Assembly: GCA_964650905.1 (NCBI GenBank)
Contig: CAZYVH010000066.1
Coordinates: 1 to 17,580 of the forward strand
Length of the DNA stretch: 17,580 nucleotides
DNA from: SZUA-36 sp964650905
GTDB lineage: Bacteria; Pseudomonadota; Gammaproteobacteria; Xanthomonadales; SZUA-36
Reading direction: 5' to 3'
The notes below the pieces were generated by a model. The model had not been told where the DNA came from and did no database searches. It worked only from the letters and a program-made list of their open reading frames with translations. Position 1 is the first letter of the stretch, and each line of letters starts with the position of its first letter. Below, in pieces: positions 1 to 6,588 of this stretch. The position numbers and the translations under genes are program-made.

Positions 1-59
1 CATTTTTTGGTACAATAGTGCACGAAAAACAAGCCAAATCCACCCAAAGGCTTGCACCT

Positions 60-176
60 ATGATCCGTTATACGAGTCAAAAGCAACTCAGTATAGAGGG
101 ATTTGACACACCCGTTGAAAAACAACTCGATGCCCAGCAACACCCGTTCAAGCTGTGTAAAAAGAACGTTTCTTAA
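60..176 (+). pseudogene. truncated IS transposase, N-terminal fragment
   Basis: A 38-codon reading frame opens with ATG at 60, behind an AAAGG ribosome site (46-50), and begins MIRYTSQKQLSIEGFDTP. I recognise this as the start of an IS4/IS5-like (DDE) transposase; these usually begin MIRYxSQ/P-x-QL-x-x-x-GF and run to several hundred residues. Here homology stops after about 30 residues and a stop follows, so only the 5' end of an insertion sequence remains. A perfect 6-bp inverted repeat (30-35 and 49-54) covers the ribosome site and could damp translation, and TACAAT at 11-16 could be its -10 box. The frame overlaps the 3' end of the minus-strand hydratase gene by 29 bases, so the junction probably lies near 145-160. 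Family assignment is from memory of the N-terminal signature. Confidence 0.5.
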
Positions 177-636
177 GTAAAATAGTACGTTCACCACGTA
201 CCACTGGTTCATCACGTTGATTTGTTCCCTCAAACCGGTACCGTAACAATCCAGCATCTTTACGATCCTCCAGATCCCTGATTTCCAGAATTTCGGAATT
301 TGCATACAAAGTGTCACCTGGATGTACCGTTGCAAGCATTCTGATTTTCGTGTACGACAGATCATTAATGGCGTTCTCAGCAATATCCTGTGTTGTAAGA
401 CCCACTACTACACAAATGGTAAAACCACCGTTAACCAAGCGTTCCGGAAACTTACCATCCATGTAAGTTTCCATTTCATGCTTATTAAAATGTGGCGATG
501 CCGTGTTCAAAGTAGTCAGGGTAAAGTAAGTATTCTCGGACGCGTCTACTGTCCTTCCCCTCCTATGAGGCATTTTGTCCCCAACATTGAAATCTTCAAA
601 AAAATTATGCTTCCCGGTGAGTGTCGTCACTTTCAT
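148..636 (-). CDS. MaoC-family enoyl-CoA hydratase (itaconyl/mesaconyl-CoA hydratase-like), subunit or isozyme A
   Basis: A 162-residue single hot-dog-fold protein of the MaoC hydratase family, which adds water to 2-enoyl-CoA esters. The sequence FFEDFNVGD near residues 12-20 and the active-site stretch TLTTLNTASPHFN (39-51) match the FkbR2/beta-methylmalyl-CoA dehydratase/itaconyl-CoA hydratase branch. There the usual Asp of the D-x-N-P-x-H hydratase motif is Asn (N44) and the His is kept (H49). HPGDTLYANSEI (about 105-116) and the GTNQRDE stretch are also typical of this branch. It is the last gene of the five-gene operon: its AGGAG site overlaps the TAG stop of the preceding hydratase gene, so translation is probably coupled. 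The last few codons run into the insertion-sequence relic, so the native C-terminus may be altered. The substrate is inferred from context. Confidence 0.85.
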   Translation of the reverse strand: MKVTTLTGKHNFFEDFNVGDKMPHRRGRTVDASENTYFTLTTLNTASPHFNKHEMETYMDGKFPERLVNGGFTICVVVGLTTQDIAENAINDLSYTKIRMLATVHPGDTLYANSEILEIRDLEDRKDAGLLRYRFEGTNQRDEPVVRGERTILLKKRSFYTA

Positions 637-642
637 AAACTC

Positions 643-1119
643 CTAATTTTCTGTTTCCGCGTCACGGCAACGTACCATGTTGGTTTTATCAAATTCGATG
701 ACCAATTCATCCCGCTGGTTAACCCCCCGGGTCCGCCATGTGATAATTCCCCATTCCGGACGACTGTTTGACAGTCTTCTTTCAACAATTTCTGATGAAC
801 TTGTGAGCGTGTCTCCGGGGTAGACAGGTTTGATGTTATTCAAATTGTCTATCCCAAGGAACAAACCGCCGCCCTCGGAAAGATCCTCCACCGTCATACC
901 GCCCACAACATTGAATACAAACAGTGGATGCACCGGGGTATCGTCATAACCCAGGCTGCGCGCATATTCGGCGTTGAAATAAATCGGGTTGTATTGACCC
1001 GTTTCGCTGCAGAAGATGATGTTGTCACAGCTGCGAAGCGTTCGTCCCCAATGATGATTGAATAGCTTGCCCAAGGGCATGTCTTCGTACGTGTTCAGTG
1101 CTTTTTTTTCAGTTTGCAT
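643..1119 (-). CDS. MaoC-family hydratase-like protein, divergent paralogue B
   Basis: A 158-residue hot-dog protein paralogous to the next gene in the operon. Both have the G-R-T-x-x-x-x-x-N segment, the GxTVEDLS-type helix, a YPGDTLTSSSEI strand and a TRGVNQRDE strand. The start at 1119 is chosen because GAGG sits 6-7 bases upstream; a longer reading would overlap the dehydrogenase gene and adds 36 residues without hydratase character. The catalytic stretch is unusual: where active members have D/N and His, this protein has Q42 and Y47 (ETGQYNPIYFN). It may have low or no activity alone and could be the non-catalytic or substrate-binding half of a heteromer with its neighbour, as in the actinobacterial HadAB/HadBC dehydratases. 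It could instead act on another intermediate. The gene follows the dehydrogenase gene by 22 bases. Confidence 0.82.
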   Translation of the reverse strand: MQTEKKALNTYEDMPLGKLFNHHWGRTLRSCDNIIFCSETGQYNPIYFNAEYARSLGYDDTPVHPLFVFNVVGGMTVEDLSEGGGLFLGIDNLNNIKPVYPGDTLTSSSEIVERRLSNSRPEWGIITWRTRGVNQRDELVIEFDKTNMVRCRDAETEN

Positions 1120-1141
1120 GGTTAGCCTCGCAAATATTTGA

Positions 1142-2305
1142 TTATCTTTCGCCCAACAGGCGCCGCGCGACAATTTCTCTCTGGATGTCGCTGGTGCCCT
1201 CTCCAATGCAACCGACGGCTGAATCACGCCAGTATCGATTCACTGGGAATTCCGTGCAGTAACCATTGCCTCCATGGATATAAAGGGCAGTCCAAGCGTG
1301 CCTTAACAGTACTTCTGAACAAAAAAGTTTAACCATGCCGCATTCCATGTCGCAGGTCTCTCCCCGGTCAAACTTTTCGGCCACGGCGTAAAGCATCTGC
1401 CGGCCTGCTTCAATTTCTGTCGCCATATCGGCAAGTTTGAAACGAATGGCCTGAAATTTGCTGATGGTCTGGTCGAACGCTTTTCGTTGCAGGGCATATT
1501 CAAGTGCCGCATCCATTGCGGCCTGAGATACGCCCAGCACTGTGGCGGCGGCGCCAATACGACCGGCTTCGTATCCATTCATCAATTGCGGCATTGCCTT
1601 GCCTTCGACACCGCCAAGCAAGTTCTCCACCGGAACCTCCACATCATTGAGCTGAATTTGCCAGGTGTGCATGCCGTGATAGCCAGCCATAGGAAGACGG
1701 GTACCAATCATCCTGGGCTCGTCGAACCCTCCTCTTGGTTTTTCCACCAGGAAACAACTGATGCCCCGGTGTTTTGGTTTGATCTGGGTATCGGTTTTGG
1801 CATAAAGAAAAATCATGTCGGCCTGGCTGGACCAGGTGATGAACTGTTTCACGCCGTTCAGAATGTACTTGTTACCTTTTTTAACCGCGGTTGTGCTTAT
1901 ATTGGCAAAGTCCGATCCGGCCTCAGGTTCGGATGCACCATTGGCTGTGCGTAAACTGCCATCAGCAATACCGGGTAGGTATTTTTTTTTCTGCGCTTCG
2001 GTCCCGCTTTTATTCAGGATTGCACCGTTCATCAAGTTGCGATGAATGACCCGGCCGACGGACATCATTGCCCCCGCGAGTTTTTCGGTAATGAGCACTT
2101 GCGTTAGTGTGTCAAAGGGAACGCCTCCGTACTCCTCCGGAATGGTCATGCCGAACCAGCCCATTGCCGCCATTTTGTCCAGCAGACTGTCCGGTATCTC
2201 GGTATCGTTAAGATCGATATCCCTGGCAAGGGGCACCACTTCGCGTTCAGCAAATTTTTGTGCCTGGTCTCTGGCGACCAGATGGTCATCATTTAAAATA
2301 GTCAT
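1142..2305 (-). CDS. acyl-CoA dehydrogenase
   Basis: A 387-residue flavoprotein of the acyl-CoA dehydrogenase family, the usual length for short- and medium-chain members. It oxidises an acyl-CoA to the 2-enoyl-CoA using FAD, passing electrons to ETF. The N-terminal helical domain is followed by the middle beta domain (NGASEPEAGSD near 121-131, then FITWSSQADM) and the C-terminal helical domain. The C-terminal signature IGEGTSDIQREIVARRL is intact, with E369 in the G-E-G-T stretch as the expected catalytic base. The ATG at 2305 has GGAG 8 bases upstream. In this operon it could turn methylsuccinyl-CoA into itaconyl- or mesaconyl-CoA. It is clearly shorter than the roughly 550-residue methylsuccinyl-CoA dehydrogenases of the ethylmalonyl-CoA pathway. 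A homologue also sits in the Pseudomonas itaconate cluster, where its role is unclear to me. Confidence 0.93.
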   Translation of the reverse strand: MTILNDDHLVARDQAQKFAEREVVPLARDIDLNDTEIPDSLLDKMAAMGWFGMTIPEEYGGVPFDTLTQVLITEKLAGAMMSVGRVIHRNLMNGAILNKSGTEAQKKKYLPGIADGSLRTANGASEPEAGSDFANISTTAVKKGNKYILNGVKQFITWSSQADMIFLYAKTDTQIKPKHRGISCFLVEKPRGGFDEPRMIGTRLPMAGYHGMHTWQIQLNDVEVPVENLLGGVEGKAMPQLMNGYEAGRIGAAATVLGVSQAAMDAALEYALQRKAFDQTISKFQAIRFKLADMATEIEAGRQMLYAVAEKFDRGETCDMECGMVKLFCSEVLLRHAWTALYIHGGNGYCTEFPVNRYWRDSAVGCIGEGTSDIQREIVARRLLGER

Positions 2306-2381
2306 AGTTTTAACTCCGGTAGAAATCAGTTATGGAAGTTCTTTAAATCAAGTGGGCTTTTTCAAGTACTCAATGATTGTT

Positions 2382-3236
2382 TCAGGAACTTTCCAATGTA
2401 GGGATTGCGAGAATGTTTTTTGCTCTTTTGACTACTGCGTAGTCCACCATTTGGCCATTTACAGTAATGCAGGCTTTGCCATCTGCTTCTGCCGCTGCAA
2501 ACTCTTTAACAACTTTTTGAGCCCATTCCAACTCTTTGGCAGTTGCGGAGAATGCCTCGTGGATAACTTTGATCTGGGCGGGGTGGATACACATCTTTCC
2601 CCCGAAACCAAGCTGCCTGCTGCGCTTTGCGGATTCACGCAGGAGATCCATGTCTCTGAACTCCCAATGGGGGGTATCAAACGGGGGAAGCAAACCAGCC
2701 GCGGCGGATTCAATGACCATCTGTACGCGAATCGGAAGCCACTCTGTTTCGTCCTTTGTCCAAACTAGCCCCGTGTCAGCCATAAGGTCTCCGGCACCAT
2801 ATGAAGCACGGCTGATAAGCGGGCATGACCTCAAAATTTCCCGCATGTTTGAGATACCCTTGGCCGTCTCGATAATGGGGATTAAATCCAGCTCACTTGC
2901 GCGGCGGTCTCTCCTGCGAGCCGCTTGTTCCAGGTACCAGTAGCAGATTTCCATATCACTGGCGGATTCAACCTTCGGAATGACTATGCCCGCGCACTCC
3001 ATGTTCAGAACAGCATTTATGTCTTCAATAAAAAAATCGCCATGTATGGAATTAACCCGCACATAAATGGGTAAAGTCGCAATAGCGGCCTTGCTCATTA
3101 CCTCTCTGGCATTTTCTTTTTCAGACTCAGCAATAGAATCTTCAAGATCTACCAGTACGGTATCCGCACCGGCATTAATTGCCTTTTTGATCTTGTAGGG
3201 ATCATCCGCTGGTACCAGCAGAATACTTCTAAGCAT
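2382..3236 (-). CDS. HpcH/HpaI (CitE-like) lyase, probable citramalyl-CoA or beta-methylmalyl-CoA lyase
   Basis: A 284-residue TIM-barrel aldolase of the CitE/HpcH family. Visible landmarks are the early SILLVPADDP, VDLEDSI (29-35), the substrate-carboxylate arginine in RVNS (R60), PKVES (87-91), the Mg-ligand glutamate in IIETAKG (E123), GAGDLMADTG with the second metal ligand D150, and GKMCIHPAQI. The length fits short CitE-like lyases such as citramalyl-CoA lyase better than the larger malyl-CoA lyases. The ATG at 3236 has GAGGTG 6 bases upstream; an in-frame GTG 9 bases further up lies inside that site and is not preferred. The expected reaction is cleavage of a 3-hydroxyacyl-CoA into acetyl-CoA plus pyruvate (citramalyl-CoA) or propionyl-CoA plus glyoxylate (methylmalyl-CoA). 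It is separated by 76 bases from the dehydrogenase gene downstream and by 85 from the CoA-transferase gene upstream. Confidence 0.87.
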   Translation of the reverse strand: MLRSILLVPADDPYKIKKAINAGADTVLVDLEDSIAESEKENAREVMSKAAIATLPIYVRVNSIHGDFFIEDINAVLNMECAGIVIPKVESASDMEICYWYLEQAARRRDRRASELDLIPIIETAKGISNMREILRSCPLISRASYGAGDLMADTGLVWTKDETEWLPIRVQMVIESAAAGLLPPFDTPHWEFRDMDLLRESAKRSRQLGFGGKMCIHPAQIKVIHEAFSATAKELEWAQKVVKEFAAAEADGKACITVNGQMVDYAVVKRAKNILAIPTLESS

Positions 3237-3283
3237 TATGTACACCTCTAAAATAAACGAACATTAAAATGTGAGCGGCCTAT

Positions 3284-3297
3284 AGCGGTTTCCCGCT
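3284..3297 (-). other. small intercistronic hairpin
   Basis: A 5-bp perfect stem (AGCGG/CCGCT) closes a GAAA tetraloop when read on the transcribed minus strand, in the 85-base spacer between the CoA-transferase and lyase genes. No U-run follows, so it is not a full terminator. It could protect or process the operon mRNA; this is inference. Confidence 0.35.
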
Positions 3298-3321
3298 GGG
3301 CTTGTTGTCTGTCTTTAAAAA

Positions 3322-4515
3322 TCAATAAGCAATAGCACCCTTGGCTTTAAGTTCTGTGATCGCCAGTTCTGAGTATCCCAAAGAGGTCAACACATCAACT
3401 GTGTGCTCACCCAAAGTAGGGGGTCCCAACTCGCACTTATGTTCGGCGACCGACATATGTACCGGGTAATCCACCAACTTGACCGGACCCAATGTCGAGG
3501 GTACTTCGGTATACAAATTACGATGCATCGCCTGTGGGTGATTCAGGGCATCCCCCAAATCGTTTAATTTTCCACATGGCATGCCCGCCTGATGCAAACG
3601 GTCTACCCAGTAGTCAGCGTCATGCTTTGAAAAAGCATTGGTCACCAGCGGGTCCAACGCTGCTCTGTTTTTAACCCTCAACTCATTGGTCGCGAACCTG
3701 TCATCATCGGTCAGTTCCCTGCAACCAAGCGTCTCACAGAACTTCGCCCACAGCTGTCGCCCCCCGGTACCGCCCGCGACGATGACGTACTGGTTGTCAG
3801 CCGTAACGTAAGGTCCGTATGGGGCCATGGTGTGATGCTGCACGCCAACCCGCTTGGGTAGTTCACCCTTGTACCAGTACATATAAGGGAAATAACCCAT
3901 CCAGTTCATAATGCAATCAAACATTGCGATATCGATGTACTGACCTGCACCGTGATCTTTTCTGTATATAAGCGCACTCAGTATTGCTGAAGTGGCATAC
4001 ATCGCTGCTGAAATATCGCAAATCGACAGTGAAACTTTGGCATAATCCCTTTCTGTACCGTTGGTTGGAATCAGCCCCGACTCCCCTTGGACAATCAAAT
4101 CAAAGGCCGCGCGTTTGGCAAAAGGACCATCCTGTCCGAAACCCGAAATACTGCAATAAATCAGGTTTGGATTAATGGATCGTAAAGACTCGTAATCCAA
4201 ACCCCAGTCCGCAACGGTACCTGGAACAAAATTCTCAACAAATACATCAGCATTTTTGACGAGTTCCCTGACAATATCCTGACCTTGCTTTGTTTTAAGA
4301 TTGATTGCGACACTCCGCTTATTGACATTGGCGTATACAAATCCGGAGCTATGTCCATTGACCAAGGTATCCCAGTACCTTGTGATATCGCCCCCTTCCG
4401 GTCGCTCGATCTTTACAATATCTGAGCCCATATGGGCCAGATTCCGTGTACATAAGGGGCCTGAAACTCCTTGCGTAACATCTATAACTTTAATATTGTC
4501 TAACGACCCCGCCAT
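3322..4515 (-). CDS. family III CoA-transferase (CaiB/BaiF), probable C5-dicarboxylate:CoA transferase
   Basis: A 397-residue family III CoA-transferase, the normal length for formyl-CoA/succinyl-CoA transferase relatives. The N-terminal half shows the typical KVIDVTQGVSGP start, DIVKIERPEGGD (32-43), the N-x-x-KRSVAINLKT strand (65-74), and FVENFVPG followed by YCSISGFGQDGP (120-131). D167 in SICDIS sits where the catalytic aspartate that forms the acyl-anhydride and CoA-thioester intermediates is expected. The small domain follows, with DRFATNELRVKNR. It is the promoter-proximal gene of the operon, consistent with activating the free acid, for example itaconate, mesaconate or methylsuccinate with succinyl-CoA as donor. 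The ATG at 4515 has only a weak GGA ribosome site. The actual acid cannot be read from sequence. Confidence 0.92.
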   Translation of the reverse strand: MAGSLDNIKVIDVTQGVSGPLCTRNLAHMGSDIVKIERPEGGDITRYWDTLVNGHSSGFVYANVNKRSVAINLKTKQGQDIVRELVKNADVFVENFVPGTVADWGLDYESLRSINPNLIYCSISGFGQDGPFAKRAAFDLIVQGESGLIPTNGTERDYAKVSLSICDISAAMYATSAILSALIYRKDHGAGQYIDIAMFDCIMNWMGYFPYMYWYKGELPKRVGVQHHTMAPYGPYVTADNQYVIVAGGTGGRQLWAKFCETLGCRELTDDDRFATNELRVKNRAALDPLVTNAFSKHDADYWVDRLHQAGMPCGKLNDLGDALNHPQAMHRNLYTEVPSTLGPVKLVDYPVHMSVAEHKCELGPPTLGEHTVDVLTSLGYSELAITELKAKGAIAY

Positions 4516-4551
4516 CCGTATTCCACAATGTTGCAGACCAATTCATGTGGC

Positions 4552-4610
4552 TATCTTATTAGAAAAAATATATGTGGAGTAATACAACCTTCATTGGGGT
4601 ATATAAGATA
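4552..4610 (-). promoter_or_regulatory. putative operon promoter with inverted-repeat operator
   Basis: On the minus strand, TTGTAT (4582-4587) and TCTAAT (4558-4563) are separated by 18 bases and would start transcription near 4551, about 36 bases ahead of the CoA-transferase ATG. A perfect 8-bp inverted repeat, TATCTTAT at 4552-4559 and ATAAGATA at 4603-4610, brackets this promoter. One arm overlaps the -10 box and the other lies at about -52 to -59, roughly five helical turns apart. That geometry suits looping or two-site binding by a LysR-type regulator, and such a gene lies 1.1 kb away. The -35 box is poor, so this is a candidate only. Confidence 0.3.
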
Positions 4611-4714
4611 ATCCTATGGGGTTGGTGCCCAGTAAAATACCGGGCTCACATCGGCCATGAACAACTTACAAGGCATATACGGCATACACATCGTGCTTCG
4701 AAGGAAACCATGAT

Positions 4715-5057
4715 ATGAACATGAACGGGTGCACGTGTTTCACCTGCTCTACACCGCAAGCAGAAAATTTTGAAGGTTTTCTATGTCCCGTGTGTGGTGG
4801 CAACCTGGACATTACTTACGACTACGTTGCGGTGGCAAAACAAATGGGCGGTAGATTTCCCGAAGGTTGCCAGGACCTGTTCCGCTTTGCGACCCTGTTG
4901 CCATTGAGACAGCCGCGGTCGCCTTTCCCGTTACGGGTGGGCGGCACACCGCTGTACCCGGCGCCCCGTCTGGGCGAATTGGTCGGGATGCCCAGACTGT
5001 ATATCAAGGACGACACGCTGAATCCCAGTGCTTCACTTAAGGATCGCGCCGCTCAGC
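4715..5057 (+). pseudogene. threonine synthase (ThrC-like) N-terminal fragment
   Basis: The frame starts at ATG 4715 with AAGGA 9 bases upstream. It encodes an N-terminal CxxC...CPVCGG zinc-ribbon-like segment (residues about 8-30) and then the start of a fold-type II PLP enzyme: VGGTPLYPAPRLGEL and YIKDDTLNPSASLKDRAA, including the PLP-lysine in SLKDR. Threonine synthases of this type run to about 350-450 residues, but recognisable homology ends near residue 114. Beyond about 5057 the same frame stays open to 5185 but is antisense to a transposase fragment, so the rest of the enzyme is lost. The protein would have no complete PLP domain. It is transcribed divergently from the CoA-transferase operon and is probably unrelated to it. 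Confidence 0.7.
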
Positions 5058-5185
5058 GGTGTACAGTCATCGCGTTCGCGCATGGCCTGCATCAATTTGT
5101 GCTTGACCAGCCAGGCGGTGTTGTACGACACCGCCTGGAGACAGGACAATCTGCATCCGGCATTATTCGTGAGGCATTTGGCTAA
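5050..5185 (-). pseudogene. IS1595-family transposase internal fragment
   Basis: Read on the minus strand in one frame, the segment encodes VSYNTAWLVKHKLMQAMRER followed by DDCTPLSG. This closely matches the helix-turn-helix/linker region of IS1595 (ISXO2-like) transposases, where a SYNTAW-x-x-KHKLMQ-x-M block precedes the DDE catalytic start. A stop lies at 5186-5188 upstream, and the match ends inside the threonine synthase fragment near 5050. Only about 45 residues of a roughly 300-residue transposase remain, with no start and no catalytic domain. No clear terminal inverted repeats are visible. It explains why two unrelated gene fragments abut here. The family call is from motif memory. 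Confidence 0.6.
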
Positions 5186-5299
5186 TTATTGGAATACGCA
5201 TATTGGCCAGGTATCGACAAGAAGAACATTTCTCTTGCCATAATAGGAACTCCAAGTTTGGATAGTCAATCCCGGGAGTATCTTGAGTTCATAACAATT

Positions 5300-5566
5300 A
5301 CGACACCGATCGTCATCCCAGTGCTCAACGCATTCGATTTCAACCTGCTGTGGTATGGCGTCATTTTGATCATCACGCTCGAATTGAGCCTGCTCATGCC
5401 GTCCGTCGGACTGAACCTGTATATCATAAAATCGATTTCCGACACACGCTTCAAGGAAGTGCTGATGGGCGTGCTGCCCTTTTTGATTTTGATGGCGTGT
5501 GCCCTGGCGCTGATTATTTTTTTCCCGCAACTGGCATTGTGGTTGCCGGCGGAGGTGTTTCAGTGA
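5300..5566 (+). pseudogene. TRAP transporter large permease (DctM) C-terminal fragment
   Basis: From about 5300 the frame encodes TPIVIPVLNAFDFNLLWYGV, then the glutamate-containing IITLELSLLMPSVGLNLYII segment, then a long hydrophobic span ending FFPQLALWLP. These are the last two or three membrane helices of DctM/YgiK-type TRAP permeases, including the conserved P-x-VGLNL motif. Intact DctM proteins have about 420-440 residues, and only the last 89 remain. The 30 or so residues upstream in the frame (5189-5299) are not recognisable. TRAP systems import dicarboxylates with a periplasmic binding protein and sodium or proton gradient. Its place between a LysR gene and a C5-dicarboxylate operon suggests the cluster once had its own importer. 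Confidence 0.72.
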
Positions 5567-5616
5567 ATCAGCCACCGGTTTCGTAGGCCCCGCAGAGGGA
5601 TTGAAAAATCCGGCGC

Positions 5617-6573
5617 TTATTTATCGATGGGGGCCAGGGAAGCATGGGGCCATTGCCCGGAACTGATCAGATCCCGAATGACTTCGACCGCCAGCTTGCG
5701 TGCTGCCGAGATCGAGATAGCCTGCGGCCTGTCCAAGGGCAGGCACAAATCGATGTTTCGCGTGATCGAGACGCCTTCGATCGGTCGCAGCATGATGGTC
5801 TCCCGTTCCACCTCTTCATAGGTACCCGACCAGGGCAATATGGTGCAGGCGAATCCCTCAGCGACGAGTTGCTTGATCGTGGTGAAGGAATCGATCTCGG
5901 CGACGATCTGCAGCGTCAAATCAACATCACCGAAGGCGTTCTCAACAATCCGCCTGATCGAAAAATGCGAAGGCTTGGGGAAAATGAAAGGCAGCTTGCG
6001 CAGCTCGGTGATGCTGATCGGCTCATCACACTTCGCCCCGTCGGGCGGACGGGCCATGGCGATGAATAAATCTTCGCGCAGGATCGTTTCGCTTTCTATA
6101 CCCCCGATTTCAGGCTCTTTGTAAAAGATACCGATGTCCAGAATCCCCGTAATCAATTTTCTATATAAATCGGCGCTCATGCCTTCCGAGTAGAACAAAT
6201 CGATATCGGGATAACGCTCCGCCATCTGCTTGACAAATTGTTTACCCACCACGTTGGAAGGCGCCGCAGCCACGCCGATAGCGACGGCGCCGGCGGGCGT
6301 GTCCTTCAATGCGGTGACTTCGGCGGAAACACGGGTGATCTCTCGCAATACCCGGCGGGCCGACGCGTATAGTATCTCCCCGCTTTCAGTGGGAATCACT
6401 CCCGCTGATGTGCGGTGGAGCAACTCGACTTTTAATCGCGCCTCCAGATTGGCAATATGATTACTGAGCGCCGGCTGGGCGACGTGCAAAACCTTGGCAG
6501 CGCGGGTAATGCTGCCGGCGTCGCAAATGCCGACAAAATAGCGGAGTTGTTTCAGGTCGATACCGTGGGTCAA
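5617..6573 (-). CDS. LysR-family transcriptional regulator (NAC/Cbl-like)
   Basis: A regulator of about 318 residues. The N-terminal winged helix begins IDLKQLRYFVGICDAGSITR and continues through AAKVLHVAQPALSNHI and the RLKVELLHRT wing. The C-terminal periplasmic-binding-like effector domain follows from about residue 90 (GAVAIGVAAAPSNVVG) to the end. The TTG at 6573 is preferred because GAGGA lies 8 bases upstream; a TTG at 6588 has no ribosome site and would add five residues. Upstream, TATACT at 6675-6680 is a possible -10 box. It reads in the same direction as the CoA-ester operon about 1.1 kb downstream, with gene remnants between them. By analogy with the LysR gene beside the Pseudomonas itaconate cluster, it probably senses the pathway substrate or a CoA ester; this is inference. 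Confidence 0.9.
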   Translation of the reverse strand: MTHGIDLKQLRYFVGICDAGSITRAAKVLHVAQPALSNHIANLEARLKVELLHRTSAGVIPTESGEILYASARRVLREITRVSAEVTALKDTPAGAVAIGVAAAPSNVVGKQFVKQMAERYPDIDLFYSEGMSADLYRKLITGILDIGIFYKEPEIGGIESETILREDLFIAMARPPDGAKCDEPISITELRKLPFIFPKPSHFSIRRIVENAFGDVDLTLQIVAEIDSFTTIKQLVAEGFACTILPWSGTYEEVERETIMLRPIEGVSITRNIDLCLPLDRPQAISISAARKLAVEVIRDLISSGQWPHASLAPIDK

Positions 6574-6588
6574 GTCGCAATTCCTCAA

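Noticed and set aside
1120..1227. 36-residue N-terminal extension of the second hydratase
   Set aside because: It overlaps the dehydrogenase gene, lacks hydratase similarity, and the internal ATG at 1119 has a good ribosome site.
5058..5185. C-terminal part of the threonine synthase reading frame
   Set aside because: Although open in the thrC frame, the sequence matches an IS1595-type transposase on the other strand and shows no PLP-enzyme features.
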